64,000 bases of DNA from Dioszegia crocea (Eukaryota > Basidiomycota > Tremellomycetes > Tremellales > Bulleribasidiaceae). The stretch's first letter is position 1, and every line of letters begins with the position of its first letter. The translations under genes were made by a program, and so were the position numbers. Of this stretch, positions 1 to 17,073 are shown in pieces. The notes beneath the pieces are model-generated. The model was given only the letters and a program-made list of their open reading frames with translations, ran no database searches and was not told the origin of the DNA. The stretch lies in assembly GCA_001600615.1 (NCBI GenBank), contig BCKK01000005.1, forward strand, positions 434,001-498,000. The letters run 5' to 3'.

Positions 1-3000
1 TGAGGGTTTCGCACCGCCTGAAGAGTCAGTTTTGCGCCTAAAGAGCATGACGAGGCAACTTACTCGAGAACGGTCTGATAGATGAATTTGAAACTCCACA
101 CATTCCCTCTCAATCGCTTGATATTGAGCAGATATAGCCCTGGGAGGTTCTTGATCCGGCAAAGCTCGACGTTGAATTTGACTTCATCGCCGCTGTCGAC
201 ACTGAGAGCTGTCAGCTGCTGACCGCGTCACAGGGATCAATTTAACTCACGCATGCTCGCCGTAGATCGGCTCGACGCTGGGCAGAAGTGGTGTTCCAGC
301 AATGCTGGACATGGCAGGACTGGCCAATCCCTGCGGCTCGGACGATGCACGCGGCAAGTTGACGCCAGCGGCTGTACTGCCTCGTCGGAGCATGCCCTTG
401 AAGCCACCCGGAGATAGAATGGACGCTGAGGGCGATTGAGGCATTGGGAGACCTCTCGAATCAATCTGATGTATGAGCGTTGCCAAACGTAGATATGGCG
501 CCATTGAACTCACTCTTGACGACGACGCATTACCGAGGAGGAATCCCCCCGAGCTGCCTCCGATACTCATCACGCTTCCTCTCTGCCCACCCCTTGCCGC
601 TCCCTTCTTAACTCGTGTACACCTCAGCCTGTACTCATTCTCCCTCTTAACCTCCAGACCCATCTCCGACAAGACCTTGATCACCTCCGAAATGACCTCC
701 GAGGGTAATTTCGAAGATAGAGCAGATTGGTCGACGATACCTGTATGGATCCGGAGTTTGGCTTCTTCAGCCCGAAGCCGAGCAGCGGCACTAGTTGGTG
801 TGAGCGCCTTGGGTGGGGGAATTGAAGTAGTATTGGGTGAAGGGGTAGCTTGGATATGATGCGACTTGGATCGACCAGACGTAGCGATAGATTGTCGCTG
901 GGGGGATTTGCGGACGCCATTCGTACCATTGCTGGTCTCCGCCAGGGGTTGGCGCACCGGTTCTGGGATACGTGAAGCTGCCGAAGGAAGAGTTGCTGAG
1001 TCTGGGATCGGGACCTCGTCTTTGGAAACCGGCGCGACAACAACCTCTTCCTCGGGGATGACCGCAACGCTCGAACGACTCGACGCTGCAGTGGCCATCT
1101 GTAGCTGTGCTGGTGCGCCGACCCGCACATAGCTGCTTGCACGTGAATCGCTCCGTGGTTCATCGACGCGAGTGTGGTACGTATCCTTCGCGAGCGATTT
1201 GCGGCGGAACCAATCCATGACCTTCTTCGCTGCCGAACTCGAGGCATTCTTGCCCTGAGACAAAGCGACAGCGTCGACGGTGACGATTGAAGGGGAGGAT
1301 TGGCCGAGGTTGGCGTTTTTAGGCTGAATACCGGTGGGGCCGACAATGATGGGGGACGCTTTGCCGCGCACCGACGACACTTGGGTAGCTGGAGTACTGG
1401 CGACAGGGTTCATATCGCGTGCAGAGAGTGGTGCAGGTGTTGTAGGTGTTGTGGCGGAGGACCGTGTCTCCCGGACTGAGCCCGATCTGGAGTCATCAGC
1501 TTCGTCCAGAATGATAGCCAATGTCACATACCGGACCATCGCCCCAAGAGTCTTGCGCTTCGACTGCTTGTCCTCCTTGACTGCTGTCGCCGGGCGCATG
1601 CTATACCTCTTCCCCTCTCTTTGCGCCCTACCCGCGCCGGTGGTGGCCTCCTGCTGAGCTTGGAGAGAAGCAGCAGTAGCCGCGGAGCTAGAACTGGGGG
1701 GTGGTCGCGAGACATCCACGCTACTCCCCATACCTGCCGAATTGAGCAATTTGGACAGTCCAAACTTGTCAAGCGACATGCCCTTCTTCGACCGATCCCG
1801 TTTTGGCGGTGGCACCTGTGGTAGACCGGCATTGTTGAGACCAGAGTATGTCCCGGCGGAAGTAGGAAGAGCCATGGAGACAGGGGGGCGTGATGCGGCT
1901 TTGCCGCTGGCTCGACGCGCTTTGGGCGTACCGGTATCGGCACGGGGTGTGGCCGAGACATCCTCGTGTGGACTGAGGATGCGGAAGGATGCTCGAGGGG
2001 TGGATGGTGAGCCGATAGACTGGTCCGGTTTCCGCTTCGTAGGTGTACCCGGTACTGGTTCAGGGTCAGGCAGGGCCGAGTCGTCTGCGGGAGGAGTAGG
2101 GAGTTTACTCGAGCTGAGCGATACTGGTGTGTTCTCGTTCTCCATGGTCCCTCCTACCCCATGCCCACCCTCCGACTCGCTCATCTCGGCATCGCTAAGC
2201 ATCTGCGCACCAACATCAAGCGGTGTTCCAGATGGCTCAGAGTAGCTCTCGCCCTGACTAGCACGCTGTGCGTCCATCTCCGCCTTCATCTGCTCATACG
2301 TCGCGTCCGCATCGTATTCGACCTGAATCGTATGTCTGTTCTTGTTTTGAGACATAGGCGGTCGGACGACTGGTTCGCCATCGACGATAGGGACAGGCCG
2401 TGCTTGGGATTGTGGCTCATCCTCCACCGCGACAGCAGATGCTGGGCCGCTGGAGAGGGTAGGGGTGATTGGGGCTGACGAGGGGGTAAGGTCGGCGAGC
2501 CGTGCGGAAATGACAGCGGCGGTAACAGCGGGATTTGTGAGGTCGGGTTGGGGAGATGAGGAGTCCGCAGGCGTAGCCCGCATGATGGCGGAAAGTGGGG
2601 GTGTACGATGACCGGCATTGGCCAGGTGCTCGGGCACCGTGACGGCTCCGGGAAGAGCTGACTGGTGCTTCCGCCTCTGATCGAGCATACCGGCAGTGAC
2701 GGTCGTGCCGGGCATGCTGGATTGCGACCGTTGGATAGCTCGGAAGTGCTTTGCCTCCTCGGCCACCCGTTTCCGCTCATTCAGCTCCCGCTTCGCCAGC
2801 TGACTCTTCTTGTACATGCTGTCTTGCAGCAGCCACTCATTGAGCTCAACCGAGCGATCAAAGATCTCCCGCTGGGACTCGAGCCAAGGATGCGCCATGA
2901 TGTCCTGGATCGTACACCGGTACTCGGGATCGGGAACAAGCATGCGCTTGAGCAGATCACTGGCGATAGGAGAGACGTGCTCGGGGATGTTGAGCTTGGT

Positions 3001-4364
3001 AGTCACAATATAGCGATAGAGGAGGTTGATGTTGTCGCCATCAGGGTTCGCTGGGTCGTCATCGAAGGGGAGATAGCCGGATAGCATAGCGTATAGGATG
3101 ACACCGCAAGACCAGATGTCTACTGCAGACCCGACGTAGAGGCCCTCCGAGACGACGAGCTCGGGAGCGGCGTAACACGGTGAGCCGCATGATGTCGCCA
3201 TCAGATCGTCCGAGGCTTGGTCAAAGCGGTTGGCGAACCCGAAATCGGTAATGATGACATTTCGGTGCTTGTCGAGGAGGAGGTTTTCGAGTTTGAGATC
3301 TCGATGGACAATGTGCTTCTTGTGCAAGTAGTCCACACCCGATATGAGTTGGGCAAAGAGACGCTGGGCATCGCGATCTTTGAGATATTTGTTGGCGAGA
3401 ATGTGGTCGAATAGCTCTCCACCTGTAACGTCAGCTTCTCGCCTTCACAAATTTAAGGGCTAGACGTACCGCCCGCAAATTCCAAGACGATCCCGATGTA
3501 CTTGTCGGTATCAATCACGTCAAACATGCGGACGATGTTGGGGTGTTTCAACGTCTACTCAGTCAGCTGGTGTTGATGATTGGTTGAAAATTTGCTCACC
3601 TTCAGAACATCAATCTCTCTTTCAACCTTGCCTGCTCTCGCCTCGTCATCCAAGCTCCCCCTTCTTATCAACTTGATCGCTACCTCGACACCATACTCTG
3701 TATGTACCCCAAGTTTGACTTTTCCAAACTCCCCTTCACCCAACGTTTGGAGCAAGACGTACGGCCCAAATGCCACCATCGGCCGCTTAGCGTGCGCCAT
3801 TCGCCAGGCATAGACTGAGGGGTGAAGGATGTATTCATCGGTCAGATGCTCGGCTTTTGGTGGAGATGCGGCGGGGTTGAGGGCAGAGGAGGGATTATGG
3901 GATTGTCGCTTGCGAGCAGCGGCAGCGGCGTTGGGTGGGGTTGTTGCAGAGCCTGACGCAGTGTTGAAGGCATAGGCATGGGCCGTTGTCGCCGAAGTCG
4001 ACGCGACGGGACCAGCGAGAGGGAGAGGCATCGTCATACTGGTCCGAGCTCGAGTAGCACCGGTAGATTGGCTAGTCCCTGATGGCTGTCCTCCGTAAGA
4101 GCCGAACTCGTCTGGCGCAACGGTGGGTACTATGCGAGTTGACGATGACGATGAGGGTTGACTAGGAGGTAGAGTTTGGGGAGTGGTGCTGACAGCTCGT
4201 GAAGGGGCTGATGGTGGTGTAAAGGACTGATGAGCGGGCTGTAAAGCGGGTGAAGGGGATAAAGGAGGTGATGGGAATCTCATTGCGGCTGATGCTTGTT
4301 GGCCCAGGGCGGCATGAGATGCGAAAGGGTCGGACATATGGGAGTAGCTAAGCACGGACGTCAT
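1..4364 (-). CDS. KIN4: Kin4-like serine/threonine protein kinase with C-terminal KA1 domain (3' end beyond window)
   Basis: CAMKL-family protein kinase. Exons on the minus strand are 4364-3600, 3554-3470, 3422-251, 201-64 and 17 to beyond the edge; all junctions keep phase. The kinase domain spans about residues 195-460: glycine loop [15 protein letters not shown] lysine, [10 protein letters not shown] catalytic loop, DFG, and activation segment [12 protein letters not shown] long Ser/Pro-rich linker of about 800 residues follows, then a KA1-type end ([20 protein letters not shown]) that appears only after splicing the last exons. The [16 protein letters not shown] opening resembles yeast Kin4, the spindle-position checkpoint kinase, more than Kin1 or MARK. 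Length is about 1,390 residues. The ATG at 4362-4364 is the first in frame of exon 1. The kinase call is firm; the Kin4 subfamily is inferred from motif resemblance. Confidence 0.88.
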
Positions 4365-5509
4365 GGGCGATGTGGTGAAGGGTGGAGATGGGATTGGGGG
4401 TGTTGAAGGGCAAAATAATGATGCGAAAGCGGTGAGGTCGGTGATGGTGTTATTAAAGGATGAAGGAGAGTGATAAATAGGGACTCCACTAATAGGGTAA
4501 GCTAGGTCAACAACGCGATGACCGAGGTTGACGACGGAAGGATTGTATGAGTGTGTGGGAGGGATATGTAGAAGACAGGTTGACGCACAGATGCTTCCCC
4601 CTCTCGGCCTTTATTGATCCACCCTGAGCTGACCCCTCACCTCCTTGACCGTCCGTCCAGTATCCTGACTTCTCTGTCCGTCCGTCACGCTAGTGCTTGT
4701 CTGGCAATCGCGTTGAGCTTGCCACCGACTGGGAGTAAGACGCGGCGGAGCTGGCGGTGTAATGTGTGTTGACTGTCCGATGGTGTTGAAAGGATGTATG
4801 TTGGATGACGATATGGAAGGGGAAGGGAAGGGGAGGACAAGAAGAAAGGCAGGGGACGATGATGAAACGCGAACGAGGGTGTGTGTATCCAGGAAAAAGA
4901 AGGTCCAGGTCCGCGTCAAAGCACAAGGCCGAGTTAACCCGCGATGCTGTGTGTATAGTTGGTTGATCGATTGATCGACGTCAACGCGTCAATAACAGGT
5001 CTGCCTGTCCGGGTGCCCACTACAAAGGTTCTGAATGACTCCAACAACGCAGAGCTTCACTTGTCTTGCTGCATGGAAATCGAGAATACATCACGGCATT
5101 TTAGATTACCTTGCTCAACTGCCCTTGTCTCGGGGGACAACGGCGGGACGACGAGAGGCTTTTGAGCCCTGGACGCCATTACGTACTCAGGTACGCCACA
5201 GGTTTATGGTTTCGGAGAAACGACGCGTCGCGAAATCACACGCGTCAATGCGGGGAACTGGGTGGCAAATGGCGGGGATGAAAGTGGCGCCAAGTCCATC
5301 TTCAGGTGCACCTCAGCGTGGAGGACAGGCAGCGAGGTACCAGCCCCTATCCATGCACTATCCTTTCATGCGTTATCCCGGCTTTTACGTCTACTGGCCT
5401 TCAACGATGTCACATAGGTGAGCTTGGCTCACTACTGATACCCCCAGTATCTCCAAGCAGTACGCACCTGGAGTCCTGAACGACGGCCAACTCGCACTCT
5501 TCGCCATAC
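4365..5509. other. Intergenic region between the divergent kinase and GNAT genes
   Basis: This 1.1-kb spacer separates two divergent genes and should hold both promoters. Around 4816-4850 the plus strand is a purine run of GGAAGGGGAAGGG type, that is, a pyrimidine-rich tract on the kinase coding strand upstream of its ATG. No conserved coding segment or RNA gene was recognised. Confidence 0.5.
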
Positions 5510-6574
5510 ATGCTCACCTACACGCGAGACGCTGATGCCACTCCCCGTATACTGACCATTCTGACAGCCAGAACAGAAGACCGGACGAGTAAGTCTCCTT
5601 TTTGAAGCTCGGGCAGACGGCGACGCGGGAAGTCCATGTATATACGCATGGCTATAAACGGCTCACTCACTCTAGGCGTTGATCAAGCTGTCAGGTTAGC
5701 AGCCGAGTGCTTCACACAGGGTATGATGCTCTCCCCCTGACCTTCCAGGGAGTCTGACTCAGTAGGTGCCCTTCCGGATAGGCCGTCAGGTCGAGAAGTC
5801 GGACTCGTCCAGAGATTCCAGGTTGAATCCTGTGTGGAAAGCGGCAAAGTACTCGCCCTTGTCAGGAATGACAAGCACGGCACCTCGGTCGACAGCATAG
5901 TCTGTGTTATGCCAGGCGGCAGAAGTGTCACTGACAGGTGAGCTTTGGCACGTCCTACCTTTCGATCGTTCCGCGCAAAGATCCCCCTTGCGGAGACAGC
6001 GTTCGTCTGACAAGCAGGCACTTATACTCATATCATAGCTCGAGCTACTCCAAGAGAATTGGGCGTCTTCAACAGAGTGTACACCTGTGCCTGGGTTATC
6101 ATGATGACTTCACCGAGGTGTGTCATGAATCGCATCAAACTGTACGATCTTGTGGACCAAGCTGATCTATCAGCCTCCAGGCTGGCACAGCCTTTCCGCG
6201 CATGCTCTCTCCTCTTCCTCTGCACCACGCCGTACGAAGACTTGGTCAAGCCTTGACCGGATCATTCTGCTCGCCACGAGCCCCACCCACCAAGGACTTG
6301 GTCTCGCCACTCAACTTCTGGACGCCTGCAAGGAGTCTGCAACTAGGCGCGGGACAGGTCTGGGTCTCTTTGTCCAGACGCCCGACAGCACCAAAAATGT
6401 CAGTCTGACTATGCCAACAACTCCCGTCATGATACGGACCGTATACTTGCCAGACGCAGGCAGACTAGATGGCTGATTATAGTGCAGGAATCCTTCTATC
6501 TAGCTCGAGGGTTTGAGACTATCCATCGAGGTCCTGGCTGGATCGCGATGATCTGGGAACCAGAATGCAACTAG
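5510..6574 (+). CDS. GNAT-family N-acetyltransferase
   Basis: Six exons give a protein of about 230 residues with every junction in phase: 5510-5588, 5676-5720, 5766-5937, 6039-6117, 6174-6398 and 6488-6574. The acetyl-CoA binding motif A is visible in exon 5 (RIILLATSPTHQGLGLATQLL, with the QGLGLA pyrophosphate loop). It is followed by a helix and the usual C-terminal strand pair (FYLARGFETIHRGP). The N-terminus (YTRDADATPRIL) also resembles fungal GNATs. The substrate cannot be told from sequence: these small enzymes acetylate amines of metabolites, peptides or drugs. The start at 5510 gives a typical GNAT N-terminus; an upstream ATG at about 5408 followed by an intron hits a stop. It is convergent with the ISWI gene, only 190 bp away. 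Confidence 0.75.
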
Positions 6575-6765
6575 TCCAGTGCAAAAGCGTCAGCATCTTC
6601 CGCGCGGCGTTGCATCGCGCACTTGATTCCTGATACTGTATTGCGTATCTGTAGACGTGGATGAGTCATGCATGTTACACGGAAAACAAAACATCACGTC
6701 CAGATTCTAGTCAGAAATGATCATCACACCTCAGCTACTGCCCCTTCTCGCACGCGACCCATCCC

Positions 6766-11260
<4,495 letters not shown>

Positions 11261-11502
11261 TATGACCGATGAACGATTGTATGAGAAGGGAAGGAGGGAT
11301 GTGAAGAAACCAGCGCTCAAAGAGAGACGCGAACCTGCCTCCACTCAGCGCGTACAATACACCCGGACATCAACAATTTTAGATTCCGCCCGGATTCTGT
11401 CACACGCCTAACCAGCATTCCGACGCGAACCCTGGGGTATCTCCTGCGCCTATCTCACCTCGCCACCTTCTTCTGCTTTCCACCTTGTCCAACCTAACAG
11501 GT

Positions 11503-13382
11503 ATGAACACTGAGGCCTCAGCACCTAGGACCATGGCAGAGGCCGCACCACCGGTAGCCAGGCCTCCATTCTCTTACCCGGCCCAGGGGCAAGGGCAAGG
11601 GTCAGGAACAGGCGGTCCCGGTCCTTCTTCATCGGCATTACAGCGTAAACGCTCTGCCTCGCCTGTGAAGCTAGCCAATGGCAACGGCGGGGACGACAGA
11701 CCTGCCAAGATGCAGCGACCAGGAGGTACAGAGAGTCTGCTAAATATCCGGGTAAGTGTCCTTGCACCACAAGCAGCGGGATGCTCATTCGACATAGGCA
11801 GAGGAAGAAGCTGCACGTCGTCTTAATGCTGGGCGGGCATATACGGGCGGTGCCACAGCTGCGGGAAGAGCAGGGGATCAGGGTCGATTCAGTGATTTGT
11901 TCGGAAGGAATTTCCTGCGTGATCGCGTTGGTCGACTGAGTGAGTGACCAATGTACATGATGAGACCCGTGACTGACTCCCCCAGCCCGAGATCAAGGAG
12001 TGACGATGAATGAAGAAGCCCTAGCCTACCTATCTCAAGCGGCCGAACAGCGTATTCGGGGTTTGCTCACCTCTTCCCTCCGCGCCCAAGCACACCGTAC
12101 TCGCACATCACACCATCGTCCCCCTCCTCTGACGACCGGTACATCCACCACACCTGCCAATGTAGCCGAGGATGACGACGCCGCACGACCCATGTGGTCT
12201 CATACCGTCACGTCCGATGTGAATGCAGTGATGGAAGCTCTAGCCCGTCAGAACAGGGAGTCAGAACTGGGGAATAGGCAAATGAGGATGGAGCGGAGAT
12301 TACGGGATGCGGAGAATGCGCGATTGAGAGAGTTGCGCGAAGCGCGAGCTAGGGAAAATGGGGAGGTTCCGGAGGGACCTATCGCGAGTGGATCTGGAAC
12401 CCAAGGGGAGGGAATGGAAGTGGATGATCCGGATCAAACAGGTCCGCAATCCGCTACTTCCCCCGCATTCCCCTCTACACCCCGAGATAAGCCGCCGGCA
12501 GCTGCTAGTCCAGCTGGTGCATCATCGACACCTGCAGCAGCATCTACACCTGCGTCGTCCACGCCGGTATTTGGGGCAGTGAAGGAACGGCCGGCGTATA
12601 AGAAGGGCAAGAAGGGGAAAGAGGTCTCGGCAGAGACGGCGCATAAAATGTCAAATATGACGGCGATACGCGCTACGGGGCAGAAGATGAAGTATTCTTG
12701 GTTGAATAATACACCCAATGTGTCGAGTCCTTTAGCTGGGAAGAAGAAGAAGGAGATTGTGGGTTCTGGGTTGGCTAAGGGGGCTGCGGGGGATGCAGAT
12801 GCCGATGGAGAGGTAGATGCTGATGGGGAGGTTGAGGAGGGTGGTGAAGAAGGAGGAGCAGGGATGAAGCGTGGGAGAAGTACAGATGGGCCGGAGGAAT
12901 CAGGTGGTGGGGAGGCAGGAACGAGGAAGAAGTCAAAATTATCACAATCCATCTCTGCCGCCGACGACACTCCTGCCAAACCTCGAATATCAAAAAAGAA
13001 GAAACATCGGCCAAAGATTACAATACCGGCACGACGACTCGTACCCGTTTATCCCCTCCCTGGCTCTCGTCATCCACCTCCATCCAACAACCCCTTCACT
13101 CCCGCCGCCTCGGCACAAAACACACCCACGTCAGCCATTGGAGAGTTTGGAACGGCCCAACCTCCAAAAATCGAAGATACCAGGCGGATGGTTCCGGATG
13201 ATCAAGCCCTGACGGCTGTGGACGTTATGTTTGCCCTAGAGAGAGAAGGGCCGGGTAGGGGGATGGAGACGACAGAGGAGGTGGTGTGGAAGTTTCAAGG
13301 CAGGTTTGGGGGTATTTGGGGTAGAGATCCGGGTGATGGACCGGCTGGGCAGGGGCAGGGGCAGGGTCAGGTGAAGAGATGA
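11503..13382 (+). CDS. TAF4: Transcription initiation factor TFIID subunit 4
   Basis: TAF4 pairs with TAF12 in a histone fold within TFIID, the general RNA polymerase II factor. Exons 11503-11751, 11798-11939 and 11986-13382 encode 595 residues in a consistent phase. The histone-fold/conserved region spans about residues 85-230: FSDLFGRNFLRDRV, NEEALAYLSQAAEQRIRGLL, and an Arg/Glu-rich helix MRMERRLRDAENARL. The later TAF4 signature MTAIRATGQKMKYSWL and the C-terminal DVMFALEREG helix are also present. Between these lie Ala/Pro/Gly-rich low-complexity stretches, normal for TAF4. The gene is divergent from the ISWI gene with about 240 bp between starts. A second ATG at 11533 is an alternative start. 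Confidence 0.85.
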
Positions 13383-13799
13383 AGAAGAAGTGAAGAGGTG
13401 TAGAGTTGGAGGTGTATTTGTAGTTTGACGCCACACCACGTAGCTGGCGCGTTCTAACGATCTGAATGTAGACATCAGTACGGCTTGTACAGTGTAAGAG
13501 ACGGAAAAGTCTGCAACCCTTGGAGATTTAAGAGGGAAAGCACAAACAGCACCATACAATTCTTGGACAGCGTGTTGCGCCGCTCGACCCTATCGATCAA
13601 TCTCACATAGTGCATTATCTAAACCAGACTTAGGAATCCAATCCCATCTATCTCATAGCAGCGGGTATACCTAACTGACTAGACGTATATACAGCCGCGC
13701 CCACCGATCGTCCCAGCTCCTCTATCCAGCTACATCAACATTACACCCCACTCCGTCTCCTCTCATCCACCCTATCCAGCATCGCCTTCTCGCCTTGCC
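13383..13799. other. Convergent intergenic region, TAF4/CYB5
   Basis: This 417-bp spacer lies between the convergent 3' ends of TAF4 and the cytochrome b5 gene and should contain both 3' UTRs and poly(A) sites. I see no coding or RNA signal. Confidence 0.5.
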
Positions 13800-14859
13800 C
13801 TAAGCCAAAAACACCCGCCAGCCGAGGTATGCAGCAATGAGCGCTAGGAGAGGAAGGAGGTATGTCATGCTGCTACGAAACATCAGCGTTGGTCCATACC
13901 TCAACCAAAACTAATGGCTCACCTTCCCGATCCCGCTGCTGAGCTTCCTGCTGCCACGGCCCGCTTGACCTTCTTCTCTTTTGTCTGTGGTCTGGTTAGC
14001 CATCATCGACTTATGTCGATAAGCCAGGCCGGAGAACATACCTCGCCGTGGAAATCACCAAGGAGCATCTTTGGTAGCATGTCTCGCGCATCATCTGAGT
14101 GACCGACATCTTCGAATGCCTCTGTTGCGTCTCGGCCTGGGTTGTCAGCTAGGTACAAAAGCATGGGACAGATGTATGATGTGATGAGGGGGAGGAGACT
14201 CAGTGAGAGGTCGTGTGAAAGGAGTGTGCGACACCAAGATGACTGAGGTAAGGACAAAGAGAAACATACCGGCTTCTTCAATCATCACTTCGTCTCCACC
14301 TGGGTGCTGTACGGATCAGCTCCGAACTTCTGACGGATCGTAGAGAGCACATATGGCGATCTGCGGACACACGGCACTCTTGCCTCCCCTTCTCCGCGAG
14401 AAGCGAACGGACGATCGAACGACGTGGGACTTGGGACTCCAGGCGCTGAGTTCAGATCGACAGGATATGCCACCGCACTTCAGACGCCCAGAGGCAAGAT
14501 ATCCCGCATTGCCAAGTGACCATATCTGTACACCTTCCCCCACGCGTTTCTGGAATCCACCAGATCTTTCATAGCGCCTTGAACAGCGGCGAATGTCCAC
14601 ATCCAACATTGGTAACCCTAGGCCCCTCTCCCAACCTGACTCAACCCCCCACTTTTCTCACGCCCATAACAAAGAATCACGCATCACTCACCTCATCCAA
14701 GAACTTGGTCACATTGTAAACTTTACCATGCAACAACATCCACAAGTCTTCCCTTGTGTTGTGCGCTTTGAGGGTTTCAAGGGTGTATGGGTGAGACTCG
14801 GCAGCTGGGGCGTCAGTCGTAGGTGCCGAAGCTGAGGATGAGGAGGCGTCTGCGGACAT
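13800..14859 (-). CDS. CYB5: Tail-anchored cytochrome b5
   Basis: Small haem protein of the endoplasmic reticulum that donates electrons to fatty-acid desaturases, sterol enzymes and P450s. Exons 14859-14692, 14306-14270, 14136-14042, 13984-13923 and 13872-13800 give 144 residues. The b5 fold is complete: [29 protein letters not shown], then the haem-ligand motif HPGGDEV built across an intron, then the second haem histidine in [14 protein letters not shown]. The last exon adds a hydrophobic anchor ([15 protein letters not shown]) close to the C-terminus, as in microsomal b5. Intron 1 is unusually long here (about 385 nt). The ATG at 14857-14859 gives the normal short N-terminus; only a GTG extends the frame upstream. 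Confidence 0.93.
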
Positions 14860-15181
14860 GGCGTGGAGTGGGTAGGGTGGGGTTGGGGTAAGGGAGGGTG
14901 TTTGGAAAGTAAGAGCTTGTATGTATGGTTGAAAAAAGTCGATCTCTTCCTTTGCGCTTTTGGCGCGTATCGGGTTGAGACGCACGGGCTACGGCAGTTG
15001 GGTGGCGTAAAATCGGGCTCGTCCCATTCGCTTGCAGAGCTCGTACACTGGAATGACAAGTACGAGTATAGCTACAGAACCATGATTGCAGGGGCTCGAT
15101 CTGCCACTAACCAAATGCTGACTGCTCAAGTGCTGCTCAAATATACCAAAAGACGCCCTGCATAGTACTACAAACCGATGT
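14860..15181. other. Intergenic region, CYB5 promoter and eL8 3' side
   Basis: This 322-bp stretch is upstream of CYB5 and downstream of the eL8 stop. It holds the CYB5 5' UTR and promoter and the eL8 terminator region. No other feature was recognised. Confidence 0.45.
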
Positions 15182-16753
15182 TTACAGAGTAAGGTCGACC
15201 TTCTTGGCATCCTGGCCCAAAGCCTTCGCCCTCTTCCTGAGCTTGGCAACGCTGGCCGTCAGCAAAGGGCACATCACTGGGATTGCAAACTCACGACTTG
15301 GTGCCTCGGACACCACCACCCCAGTGCTTCCTGGCCTCGTCTGACTTCTCGAGGTTGGCCTTGGAGGCCGAGACGAGGTTGGCGAGCGCCTGTGAGTCCT
15401 CGGATCGGACCTCAGTCACGGCGAGAACGGCAGAGGTCTTCTTGCCTGAGATAAGACCGAGACGTGCCTTGCCCTTGACAATGACGTATCTGGCAATCAG
15501 CACGAGAAGACAGAAAAAAGAGGCCAAAACTTACGGGACACCCATCTTGCGGCAGAGAGCGGGGAGGAAGACGACAAGCTCGATAGGGTCAACATCGTCG
15601 GCAATGACGACGAGGTTGGCCTTCTTCTGCTCGACGAGGGCGATAACGTGGTTCAAACCGTACTTTGCGAAGCAGGGCTTCTTGGTGTCCTTGGTGGTCG
15701 ACTTGTCTCCCTCCTTAGTCTTGGCCTCAGCCTCAGACAACAGACGAGCCTTCTTCTCCTGCTTGGATTCGGGCTTGTACTTGTTGAGTAGCTGGAAAAG
15801 CTGGGTGGCGGTGTTCTTATCGAGGGTGTGGGAGAACTGGGAGATCGCGGGGGGGACCTGAGGGTTGGCAAGGTACTGTGGTCATGATTGCAAAATGCTC
15901 ACCTTCAGACGCTGGTGCAGGATGACCTTTTGACGTTGGAGACGAACGTATTCGGGCCACTTGACGAATCGGGTCAAGTCCTGCTTGGGGGGGAGGTCAC
16001 CACCTGGCCATTAGCAAAAGTCAAGCGATTATAGATGAAAACTTACCGATACCGAAAGTCTTGGAGCGCTTTTCGAAGAGGGGGTTAGTCTCCTTCTTGG
16101 CGACCTTCTTGGTGCCGTCTGGGCTAATCAGCAAGAGCAACAAACGACAAGTTAAAACTTCACTTACAAGGGGTGGATGCCGGCCTGGACTTTCCTTTGG
16201 TAACCTTGGGCTGCAGGGGTCATTGAGTCAGCGTAAGCCCCTATATCTTATTGATGGATAGAGGGCATCACGTCTAGAGCTCTAAGCACGAAGTTGCAGT
16301 TCCGCCCAGCTGTCGTTTCTGACCCCCAATTGCCAAAATCTTGGACCCGAATCACCGGGTCAAGACAAGGGTGAAAGGGGTAGATCAAGCATAGACGGTA
16401 CCAGCAAACATCGGCAACGCAGTGTTATGTCGCTACGCCATTGTTTCCCGCACCTCACCACTCCTGGGTGTAAATGCAAACTCTGGGGAAACAACGGGTA
16501 CAGCAGGAATCATCGCCATGTCCAAACCTTCACAAAACCTCCCATGTAGGGCGAGACGCAAAGCGCCTTGTTTAAAGGGAAGGAGGGGATGCTCATCCTG
16601 TGCGCCAGTGGGAAATCAAAATGATCTTCCGATCGGGGGAGGTTGTACACCTTCTACCTCGATGTGATTGGCGGCGATCTAGGCTAGGCTAGGGCGATAT
16701 GTCGAGATATATGCCGACGTGACGCCTCTGTTTGGTGGATTTCCACATACCAT
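15182..16753 (-). CDS. RPL8: 60S ribosomal protein eL8 (L7a/L8)
   Basis: Large-subunit ribosomal protein of the eL8/L7Ae superfamily. The family sequence is clear: [52 protein letters not shown], and the L7Ae core ([40 protein letters not shown]). The C-terminus is [14 protein letters not shown]. The proposed first exon is only ATG (16751-16753) followed by a GTATGT donor, then an intron of about 540 nt to exon 2 at 16210 ([12 protein letters not shown]). This start is inferred: no other ATG in the long intron gives an open spliced frame that I could find. The gene is divergent from RPL38. Confidence 0.92.
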
Positions 16754-17073
16754 TTTATCGATGAGTCGGTTGGTGAAGTGGGTAAGGCAAAGAGAGAGTG
16801 ATCTAGAGGAGGTGGGGAGGATAATTTGCAAAGAGAGGCTTGGACTGGGTGTGGATCAGATTCCGCCTGAGGAGGAATTAACGCCGACATAAATGCCACA
16901 TTCGATTCCCCCTCGGAAATAAGAGATTGGCTCTGTCGGGATTAGCCTCTTGGCCGTCGGCGACCACCGCCAGGATGTCCCGTTGATCCTGTTTTTGGCT
17001 GGCAGCTGCAGCAGGATAGACTGAGCAGATCTGATCCTCTCCTTGTCTAACTTCTCAGGTCAATCAATCAAAA
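16754..17073. promoter_or_regulatory. Divergent promoter shared by RPL8 and RPL38
   Basis: Only 320 bp separate the inferred start codons of two large-subunit ribosomal protein genes transcribed outward. It must contain both core promoters and probably shared upstream elements that keep the two genes co-expressed. I could not identify a named ribosomal-protein promoter element with confidence. Confidence 0.6.

Noticed and set aside
6059..6256. Alternative frame in the first GNAT gene
   Set aside because: It crosses the splice sites of the six-exon GNAT model, whose phases all match and which contains motif A.
16211..16750. C/D snoRNA in the RPL8 intron (GTGATG... and CTGA near 16230-16270)
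   Set aside because: The CTGA is the splice branch region and the C-box match is imperfect; no terminal stem seen.
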